Of a DNA stretch of 5,365 nucleotides, positions 1-3,998 are shown piece after piece. The notes beneath the pieces were generated by a model. It searched no databases, was not told where the DNA came from, and saw nothing but the letters and a program-made list of their open reading frames with translations. Positions within the stretch are counted from its first letter, which is position 1, and each line of letters starts with the position of its first letter. The translations under genes were made by a program, and so were the position numbers. The DNA is from Actinomycetota bacterium (GTDB lineage: Bacteria; Actinomycetota; Acidimicrobiia; Acidimicrobiales; Ilumatobacteraceae), in contig SXYT01000170.1 in NCBI GenBank assembly GCA_005788205.1, positions 1-5,365 on the forward strand, written 5' to 3'.

Positions 1-231
1 ACCGGCGATCTCCGTCGACGCGAGGATGTCGGAGAGGTCGCCGGCGGCGTCCAGCACGCGCTGGGCGACATCGCGGGGGCTTCCGCCCACCGTCTTCGCG
101 AGACCGAGTGCCCCGTTCGCCTGGGCATCGGCCCTGTCGCTCGGGCGCACCACGGCGTCGGCGGGCGCACCCGCAACAGCGGCGAACGCGGGCCCGAGCC
201 GGGCGGCGACTGAGAGGAAAGGGTCAGGCAT
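1..231 (-). CDS. argS: Arginyl-tRNA synthetase, N-terminal part (runs off left edge)
   Basis: Class I aminoacyl-tRNA synthetase that charges tRNA-Arg with arginine in the cytoplasm. Only the first 77 codons lie in the window, corresponding to the N-terminal ArgS-specific domain that contacts the tRNA D-loop region. The recognisable family stretch is VVRPSDRADAQANGAL at about residues 27-42, followed by a helix of the type SPRDVAQRVL and the beginning of the conserved EIAG segment at residues 74-77. The catalytic HIGH and KMSKS motifs would lie beyond the left edge. The ATG at 231 is preceded by a weak GGGG five bases upstream. An in-frame GTG about 30 bases further upstream is possible, but the ATG start gives a normal family N-terminus. 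The gene diverges from the tRNA-Arg gene, its substrate, about 90 bases away. Recognition rests on the conserved N-terminal motif, so the identity is fairly secure despite truncation. Confidence 0.88.
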   Translation of the reverse strand, partial: MPDPFLSVAARLGPAFAAVAGAPADAVVRPSDRADAQANGALGLAKTVGGSPRDVAQRVLDAAGDLSDILASTEIAG

Positions 232-240
232 GGGAACCCC

Positions 241-246
241 ATTCTG
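241..246 (-). promoter_or_regulatory. Candidate -10 box for argS
   Basis: On the minus strand the hexamer reads CAGAAT, four of six matches to TATAAT with the important A at position 2 and T at position 6. It ends nine bases before the argS ATG, so a transcript would have a leader of only two or three bases. No convincing -35 element is seen at the right distance. The same decamer AGGCAGAATG occurs just upstream of the yqeY-like gene. Confidence 0.25.
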
Positions 247-287
247 CCTGCCGCGCCGCACACCGAAGCGTTCCTTTCCCCGCGGGG

Positions 288-293
288 TAGCCT
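288..293 (+). promoter_or_regulatory. Candidate -10 box for tRNA-Arg
   Basis: TAGCCT fits the loose actinobacterial -10 form TANNNT and would start transcription at about position 300, some 23 bases before the mature tRNA 5' end. It abuts a perfect 10-base palindrome CCCCGCGGGG (278-287). No clear TTGACA-like -35 element is visible, so the call is weak. Confidence 0.25.
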
Positions 294-322
294 GTCGTCG
301 CGCGCGTCGAACGACTCGTCAC

Positions 323-398
323 GCTCACGTAGCTCAGCGGATAGAGCACTTGCCTCCGGAGCAAGGGGTCGCAGGTTCAAGTCCTGCCGTGAGCGCCA
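323..398 (+). tRNA. tRNA-Arg (anticodon CCG)
   Basis: A complete cloverleaf of 76 bases including an encoded CCA end at 396-398. The acceptor stem GCTCACG (323-329) pairs perfectly with CGTGAGC (388-394), and the discriminator base is G (395). The D-stem is GCTC/GAGC, with a D-loop holding GGA at the 18-19-20 positions; A20 is a known arginine identity base. The anticodon stem is CTTGC/GCAAG (349-353, 361-365), with loop CTCCGGA and anticodon CCG at 356-358, which reads CGG codons. The variable loop is five bases. The T-stem GCAGG/CCTGC encloses TTCAAGT. The gene lies head to head with argS, whose product charges it. Confidence 0.97.
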
Positions 399-404
399 CT
401 CCCC

Positions 405-429
405 CGGACCGGGCACCGTCACCCGTCCG
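405..429 (+). terminator. Hairpin downstream of tRNA-Arg, possible terminator
   Basis: CGGAC and GTCCG arms flank an inner GGG/CCC stem with one unpaired C and an eight-base loop, giving about eight G/C-rich pairs starting seven bases after the tRNA CCA. No T-run follows, which is common for actinobacterial terminators but also means the structure is not diagnostic. It could also slow readthrough from the leftward dinB-like gene that ends at 459. Confidence 0.35.
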
Positions 430-458
430 CAACCATCAGGGGCCGGGACACCTCACCG

Positions 459-1028
459 TCAACTGGTGAAACCGGTCAGCCCCACGAAGGCCCGGGCGTG
501 CTCGATCTCGCCCATGTGGCGCAGGCCGTGCTGGTACAGCCAGCACTCGACGCCGTCCAGCACGGTCAGCCCGGCCTCCCCCGCGACCCGCGCCGAGTAC
601 GTGCTCGCCACTGCCGGGCCGAACGGCCTGGTCAGCAGCACGCGGTCCAGTTCAGCGGGGTCAAGCCGGGCCAGCCAGGCCTCGGTGCGGCCGAACACGA
701 GGTTCATGTACTCGGTGAAGGCCTCCTTGTCCCCGATCCTCTGGAGGTGCATCTCGCCGGGCGTGCGGTGCTTGCCGTGGTCGGGGATGGACGGCGCGAT
801 GCGCTCCATCCACTCGTCGTTCGCAATGAACATCTCCCCCGAGAGCATCATGAACGAGGCGTCGTGCATGTTGACGTAATGAAAGAGCGAGAAAGCGATC
901 GGCATGACGTTCTCGCCGAGGTGATGGTTGATCTGGTCGAGGGTCGTCGTCTCCATGCACTCCTCGTAGAGGGAGAAGAGCGCACGGAAGCGCCGCCCCA
1001 GAGAGTCAAGAATCAGTTCGTTCGACAT
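459..1028 (-). CDS. DinB-like four-helix-bundle protein
   Basis: A 189-residue cytoplasmic protein resembling the DinB/DinB_2 (YfiT-like) superfamily, whose members form four-helix bundles with a divalent metal bound by three histidines; some are thiol-dependent transferases, but most are uncharacterised. Candidate metal ligands are H50 or H55 in the FHYVNMHD segment, and H167 and H171 in LYQHGLRHMGEIEH near the C-terminus, which is the typical last-helix HxxxH arrangement followed by GEI. The start chosen is the ATG at 1028, preceded by a very strong ribosome site (AAGGGGGAG, 1032-1040) a few bases upstream. An alternative GTG at 1070 would add 14 residues (MTETRQGG...) and overlap the thioesterase stop as GTGA, but that extension is low-complexity and has no good ribosome site. 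It is the last gene of the leftward yqeY-like/thioesterase cluster and converges on the tRNA. Substrate unknown. Confidence 0.8.
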   Translation of the reverse strand: MSNELILDSLGRRFRALFSLYEECMETTTLDQINHHLGENVMPIAFSLFHYVNMHDASFMMLSGEMFIANDEWMERIAPSIPDHGKHRTPGEMHLQRIGDKEAFTEYMNLVFGRTEAWLARLDPAELDRVLLTRPFGPAVASTYSARVAGEAGLTVLDGVECWLYQHGLRHMGEIEHARAFVGLTGFTS

Positions 1029-1031
1029 GGT

Positions 1032-1040
1032 CTCCCCCTT
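1032..1040 (-). promoter_or_regulatory. Strong ribosome binding site deciding the dinB-like start
   Basis: The minus strand reads AAGGGGGAG, ending three bases before the ATG at 1028 (five bases if the AAGGGGG core is used). It is the best Shine-Dalgarno sequence in the window and supports the ATG at 1028 over the GTG at 1070, which overlaps the upstream stop codon. Confidence 0.7.
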
Positions 1041-1066
1041 GCCCTGCCCGCCCTGACGGGTCTCGG

Positions 1067-1705
1067 TCACCCATTGCTACTCGCTTTCCTGGCGTCGACG
1101 ACGAGTGCATTGAATTTTTCGTTGTCAAGGAAGACGAACACCGCCTCTGCCTCCGCAGTGACCTCCCCGTCATGGATGATCTCGCCCCGCACGAGCATCT
1201 TGCGCGGGTGCATCTCCACGATGCGGGCGGGGATCCTCAGCTCCACGTTCACGGGCGTCGGCTTCCTGTAGTTCACGGAGAGCGACCCGGTCACGCAGTT
1301 GCGGTCCGTCAGGTGACGGGCCCGCCCGAGCGCTTCGTCCAGCAGTGCCGCCACGAAGCCACCGTGCACGCAGGCCGGCGGGCCTTGGTAGGCCTCGTTG
1401 ACGATGACGGTGCTCACGACACTGTCCACGTGGTACTCGCTCGTCATCGGCGGGGCCATCGGGTTCATCACTCCCGAGAGCGGGCTGCGGGTGTGACGCA
1501 GCAGCGACTCCTGGCGCACACCGAGCGTGCCGGCCGCCTCGAGGCTGTCCGCGAGGGACTCCGCCGCGGCAGCGACGACTGCATCGTCGTGCTCCGGGTG
1601 GACGTGGTGGATCGCCTTGATCACACGCCGCAGGGCCGTGACGGTTCGGTGCATCGTCCCGGACGGCGGGGTGTGCGAGTGGATGCTGTGTGGTTCCGGC
1701 GCCAT
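1067..1705 (-). CDS. PaaI-type hotdog-fold acyl-CoA thioesterase
   Basis: A 212-residue protein with a C-terminal hotdog domain of the 4HBT/PaaI class, whose members hydrolyse acyl-CoA thioesters in the cytosol. The hallmark is ACVHGGFVAALLDEALGRA at about residues 111-129. HGG (114-116) is the turn before the central helix, and D123/E124 are the likely acidic catalytic positions. The strands SLSVNYRKPTPVNVELRIPA (141-160) and EAEAVFVFL (185-193) complete the fold. The first 70 or so residues are an extra helical region, giving a protein longer than the roughly 140-residue minimal family member. The ATG at 1705 lies five bases after the yqeY-like stop, so the two are almost certainly cotranscribed. 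No good ribosome site precedes it. The ATG of codon 18 (position 1654) is an alternative that removes a Pro/His-rich segment. Its TGA overlaps a possible GTG of the next gene. The acyl-CoA substrate cannot be told from sequence. Confidence 0.87.
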   Translation of the reverse strand: MAPEPHSIHSHTPPSGTMHRTVTALRRVIKAIHHVHPEHDDAVVAAAAESLADSLEAAGTLGVRQESLLRHTRSPLSGVMNPMAPPMTSEYHVDSVVSTVIVNEAYQGPPACVHGGFVAALLDEALGRARHLTDRNCVTGSLSVNYRKPTPVNVELRIPARIVEMHPRKMLVRGEIIHDGEVTAEAEAVFVFLDNEKFNALVVDARKASSNG

Positions 1706-1710
1706 GGTCG

Positions 1711-2172
1711 TCAGGACAGTGCGGATTTGACCAGGTTGGCAACGACTGAACCGTCGGCTGATGCCCCGACCCGGGCGCGCACGGCCTTCACCACCGCACC
1801 CATCGCCTTCGGCCCGGTGTTCCCGGCGGCCGCGGCGGTGGCGACCTCCTCCGCGACGATCGCGGCCACCTCTGATTCGCTCATCGCGGCGGGCAGATAC
1901 CTCTCCAGGACCGCGAGCTCCGCCTTCTCCCCGGCAGCCGCCTCGGTGCGACCGGCCTGGGCATAGATCTCGGCTGCCTCGGAGCGCTTCTTCGCCTCGG
2001 CCTGCAGCACGGCGACCACCTGGTCGTCGGACAGTTCGACAGCCTCGTCACCTGCGACCTCTGCGTTGGTCACCGCCGCGAGAGCCATCCTCAGCGTGCC
2101 TCTTGCCGTCTCGTCACCTGCCTTCATGGCGGCAGTCAGGTCTGCCTTCAACGTGTCCTTGAGCGATCCCAT
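1711..2172 (-). CDS. GatB/YqeY domain protein
   Basis: A 153-residue protein matching the YqeY family along its whole length, including SLKDTLKADLTAAMKAGD (3-20), a GTLRMALAAVTNAEV helix (25-39), AEAKKRSEAAEIYAQAGR (58-75), ELAVLERYLPAAMSESEV (85-102) and the final GSVVANLVKSAL (141-152). The fold is an N-terminal helical domain plus the small helical tail also found in GatB, the amidotransferase subunit that binds tRNA. Stand-alone YqeY is thought to bind tRNA or act near amidotransferases, but its role is not settled. The ATG at 2172 matches the start of known homologues. GAGGAG touches the ATG with no spacer, so it is badly placed as a ribosome site, and a leaderless message is possible. 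An in-frame GTG at 2190 would add six residues. First gene of the leftward cluster with the thioesterase and DinB-like genes. Confidence 0.9.
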   Translation of the reverse strand: MGSLKDTLKADLTAAMKAGDETARGTLRMALAAVTNAEVAGDEAVELSDDQVVAVLQAEAKKRSEAAEIYAQAGRTEAAAGEKAELAVLERYLPAAMSESEVAAIVAEEVATAAAAGNTGPKAMGAVVKAVRARVGASADGSVVANLVKSALS

Positions 2173-2178
2173 CTCCTC

Positions 2179-2184
2179 ATTCTG
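2179..2184 (-). promoter_or_regulatory. Candidate -10 box for the yqeY-like operon
   Basis: Minus-strand CAGAAT ends exactly six bases before the ATG at 2172, so initiation seven bases downstream of the box would put the transcript start on the A of the start codon. This fits a leaderless message and would explain why the GAGGAG is too close to serve as a normal ribosome site. No good -35 element is seen. Confidence 0.3.
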
Positions 2185-2305
2185 CCTCACGGGCCGGCAA
2201 ACAGGGGCGGCATCGAGACGGCGGGACAGGCAGACCCGAGCAACTGCGTGCCTTCGCTGCGCACGGTTCCTGATTCCGCCCGCCATCTCCGGCGCGCCTC
2301 CGATG

Positions 2306-2335
2306 CTGGCAATCCACCTTCCGGGGCACAACAAT
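2306..2335 (+). promoter_or_regulatory. Possible promoter for the DUF2889 gene
   Basis: CTGGCA (2306-2311) and AACAAT (2330-2335) each match the sigma-70 consensus at four of six positions and are 18 bases apart. They sit in the A/T-richest part of the 204-base divergent region between the yqeY-like and DUF2889 genes (2173-2376), about 40 bases ahead of the start at 2377. The remainder of that region shows no gene or clear repeat. Confidence 0.3.
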
Positions 2336-2362
2336 GGAAGATCGTCCCAAACAAGAGATGTT

Positions 2363-2369
2363 GAGAGAG
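2363..2369 (+). promoter_or_regulatory. Ribosome binding site supporting the GTG start at 2377
   Basis: The purine run GAGAGAG lies seven bases before the GTG at 2377, a normal Shine-Dalgarno spacing. The ATG at 2389, four codons later, has no comparable element. Confidence 0.5.
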
Positions 2370-2376
2370 TGAACGA

Positions 2377-3024
2377 GTGAGTTACGAGATGCTTCCCCCC
2401 GCCCCGGAGGGCACCGAACTGATCCACACCCGCCGTTACGAGGTGCGGACCTACAAGGTCGATGACTCCCGGTTCATCCTCCGCGGCGTGGTCGTGGACG
2501 AGAAGCCGCCGGGTCTCTACATCCCGGAGGACCCCGAGGTTCTGTGGGTCCACCACATGATCGTGGACCTCGAGGTCTCATTCCCGTCGTTCACGATCGA
2601 GAAGGTGACCGTCACGTTCAACGAGCACCCGCACGCCCACTGCGTGGACATCATCCCCGACTACGACAGGCTCGTCGGCGTCTCCATCGCCCGCGGGTAC
2701 AACAACAAGGTGAAGGAGCTGTTCGGGGGGCCACGGGGTTGCACGCACATCGGCGCCCTGCTGACCGCGATGGGCCCGGTCGCGATCCAGAGCGGCTGGT
2801 CGATGCGTGCCGGGTCAGCGGACTCGAAGCCGCGCAGCGAAATGACACCCGACGAGCGCGAGCGCGGCTACGCAATGAACCTGAACACGTGCCACGTGTG
2901 GGACGAGAACGGGGCCATGGTCGCGGGCATCCGCAACGGCGAGCCGATGGAAGCACCCGTGTGGATCGTCAAGCGCCTCGCCCGTCACGGCCAGGGCCCA
3001 GAGGAGTGGGACAAGTTCCGCTGA
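2377..3024 (+). CDS. DUF2889 family protein of unknown function
   Basis: A 215-residue soluble protein that resembles the DUF2889 family, for which I know no established biochemical role. Typical features are an N-terminal HTRRYEVRTYKVDD segment (17-30), the strand pair RFILRGVVVDEKP (32-44), a HHMIVDLEVSFPSFTIEKVTV region (59-79), the conserved IIPDYDRLVGVSIARGYNNKVKE-like stretch (92-114, where the family usually has a pattern of aromatic and basic residues), and GGPRGCTHIGALL (117-129), whose GCTH is the most recognisable motif. A second Cys-His pair occurs in NTCHVW (170-175). C122/H124 and C172/H173, with the HPHAHC segment (84-89), could bind metal, but that is inference. The GTG start at 2377 has a ribosome site at normal spacing; an ATG at 2389 is the alternative. 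No signal peptide or membrane segment is seen. It stands alone on its strand and converges on the DoxX-like gene. Confidence 0.82.
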   Translation: MSYEMLPPAPEGTELIHTRRYEVRTYKVDDSRFILRGVVVDEKPPGLYIPEDPEVLWVHHMIVDLEVSFPSFTIEKVTVTFNEHPHAHCVDIIPDYDRLVGVSIARGYNNKVKELFGGPRGCTHIGALLTAMGPVAIQSGWSMRAGSADSKPRSEMTPDERERGYAMNLNTCHVWDENGAMVAGIRNGEPMEAPVWIVKRLARHGQGPEEWDKFR

Positions 3025-3030
3025 CGGAAC
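3015..3030. terminator. Hairpin at the convergent gene junction
   Basis: GTTCCG-CTGA-CGGAAC is a perfect six-base inverted repeat with a four-base loop. It contains the TGA stop of the DUF2889 gene and ends seven bases before the end of the opposing DoxX-like gene. Being symmetric it could act on either strand. It is short and has no T-run. A second small hairpin, TCGCG-ATTGA-CGCGA (3042-3056), lies just beyond, in the end of the DoxX-like gene. Confidence 0.3.
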
Positions 3031-3036
3031 CGCAGG

Positions 3037-3387
3037 TCACTTCGCGATTGACGCGAGGAGATGCAGACCGCAGAGGACGAGCAGGGCGAAGGCCGGCGCG
3101 GTGTTGCGCAGCCCGTCACGCACCCTCAGATGGGTGAGTACCGCTATCGCAAAGTAGAGGACCAGGCACGCACCGGTGAGTTGACTGAGCCGGACGTAGT
3201 CGGTGCCGACGAGCAGGCCGATGGCGGCGAGCAGCTTCACTCCCCCGAGGACGGGCATCTTCTCTGCGGGGATGCCGAGCCCCGAGGTCGCCGCGAGAAT
3301 ACGTGGGTTGCGCATGATGTCGAGCACTGCGGTCGGGACCAGCACCGCGAGCAGGAGCAGGGTCAGCGCATTCGCCACGTTGTTCAC
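3037..3387 (-). CDS. DoxX-like small integral membrane protein
   Basis: A 116-residue hydrophobic protein with four predicted membrane helices at about residues 6-23, 46-62, 68-87 and 98-113, the layout of the DoxX/DoxX_2-like family. Between helices 1 and 2 lies the usual polar stretch with GIPAEKMPVLGGVKLLAAIGL (38-58), the typical family core. Such proteins sit in the cytoplasmic membrane; some relatives act in redox or thiol-stress complexes, but this subgroup has no firm function. The GTG at 3387 shares four bases (GTGA) with the stop of ogt, and a GAGGGG ribosome site lies six bases upstream within ogt. Translation is therefore probably coupled to ogt, which argues for cotranscription more than for a shared pathway. 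The gene converges on the DUF2889 gene with only 12 bases between them. Confidence 0.82.
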   Translation of the reverse strand: MNNVANALTLLLLAVLVPTAVLDIMRNPRILAATSGLGIPAEKMPVLGGVKLLAAIGLLVGTDYVRLSQLTGACLVLYFAIAVLTHLRVRDGLRNTAPAFALLVLCGLHLLASIAK

Positions 3388-3899
3388 GCGGCGCCCCTCA
3401 CGGCGAGCACAGCCTCCTCGTGGGCCAGGAGCCACTTCTTCGTCTCCAGACCACCGGCAAAACCCGTGAGCGATCCGTCGGAGCCGACGATCCTGTGACA
3501 GGGCAGGACGATGGCCACGGGGTTGCGGCCGTTTGCCGCACCGACAGCACGCGTGGCCCTCGGCCGCCCGATGCTCGCGGCCTGGGTGGCATACGAGGCC
3601 GTCTTGCCGTAGGCCACTCGGGCGAGCGCCGCCCATGCGGCCACCTGGAACTCCGTCCCCGCGAGCACGAGCGGAAGGTCGAACTCGGTCCGCTCGCCGG
3701 CCAGGTACTCACCCAACTGCGTCAATGCCAGGGACACGACGGGGTGGGACTCATCACGTTCCACTTGGGCACCGGCGGGAACATTCGCCACGGGTTCGTG
3801 AGCGAAGGAGACACTCCTCAACCCGTCGTCGCCGGCGACCACCGAGACTGGTCCGAACGGCGCGATGATCGACCCCGAGAACAAACGCAGTCCTGCCAC
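3384..3899 (-). CDS. ogt: Methylated-DNA--[protein]-cysteine S-methyltransferase
   Basis: A 171-residue suicide DNA-repair protein that transfers the alkyl group from O6-alkylguanine or O4-alkylthymine to its own cysteine. The N-terminal ribonuclease-like domain (about 5-75, starting near SIIAPFGPVSVVA) is followed by the DNA-binding and catalytic domain: GTEFQVAAWAALARVAYGKTASYATQAASIGRP (81-113), RATRAVGAANGRNP (114-127), the active site PCHR (133-136, acceptor C134) and GSDGSLTGFAGGLETKKWLL (139-158). All key motifs are intact and the length is normal for the Ogt/MGMT family. The regulatory zinc-binding AraC-like domain of Ada is absent. The GTG at 3899 is the best start: residues upstream do not look like the family, and a TACACT -10-like box ends six bases before it. 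It overlaps the DoxX-like gene by four bases and diverges from the MFS exporter gene. Confidence 0.93.
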   Translation of the reverse strand: MAGLRLFSGSIIAPFGPVSVVAGDDGLRSVSFAHEPVANVPAGAQVERDESHPVVSLALTQLGEYLAGERTEFDLPLVLAGTEFQVAAWAALARVAYGKTASYATQAASIGRPRATRAVGAANGRNPVAIVLPCHRIVGSDGSLTGFAGGLETKKWLLAHEEAVLAVRGAA

Positions 3900-3905
3900 G
3901 CCCCC

Positions 3906-3911
3906 AGTGTA
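3906..3911 (-). promoter_or_regulatory. Candidate -10 box for ogt
   Basis: Minus-strand TACACT fits TANNNT and ends six bases before the GTG at 3899, so transcription could start at or next to the start codon and give a leaderless message. A partial -35-like TTGTGC lies 15 bases upstream, matching only TTG and at a short spacing. The GGGGGC between box and start is too close to the GTG to be a normal ribosome site. Confidence 0.4.
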
Positions 3912-3941
3912 CGAGCGGTGCGGAGTGCACAAAGGCACTAG

Positions 3942-3954
3942 TTGTAGTCTGCAA
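3942..3954. promoter_or_regulatory. Near-palindrome over the MFS promoter, possible operator
   Basis: TTGTAG-T-CTGCAA is an inverted repeat around a central T with five of six arm positions matching. It covers the candidate -10 box of the MFS gene. Sites with TTG and CAA ends are typical of MarR-type repressors, which often control drug exporters, but no regulator gene is present in the window, so the reading is inference. Confidence 0.3.
3945..3950 (+). promoter_or_regulatory. Candidate -10 box for the MFS exporter gene
   Basis: TAGTCT fits TANNNT. Transcription seven bases downstream would begin near 3957, close to the start of the region that codes for the conserved N-terminus. The upstream -35 region is poor. 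The hexamer also contains the in-frame TAG (3945-3947) that closes the MFS frame on its 5' side. Confidence 0.3.
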
Positions 3955-3998
3955 TCATCGAAGCACAGCCGTTCTCCATTTCCCCGCGCGAGATCAAG

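Noticed and set aside
323..398. tRNA-Arg as an attachment site for an integrated element
   Set aside because: No integrase, no second copy of the tRNA 3' end and no phage-type genes are visible in the window.
26..469. Rightward open frame covering argS, tRNA-Arg and the following spacer
   Set aside because: It runs opposite argS and straight through a tRNA gene, and has the Arg/Ala/Pro-rich composition of a shadow frame.
498..1271. Long rightward open frame opposite the DinB-like and thioesterase genes
   Set aside because: It is antisense to two genes with clear family motifs, spans their junction, and its own translation (Arg/His/Val-rich) matches no family I recognise. It is explained by high GC suppressing stop codons.
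240..2187. Decamer CATTCTGCCT repeated at 240-249 and 2178-2187, both upstream of leftward genes
   Set aside because: Several shared 10-mers are expected by chance in a window of this size. The matching position upstream of argS and the yqeY-like gene is suggestive, but explained well enough by the CAGAAT -10-like box.
2173..2556. Leftward extension of the YqeY-like frame to 2556
   Set aside because: It would run antisense into the DUF2889 gene, and YqeY proteins are normally about 150 residues, which fits the ATG at 2172.
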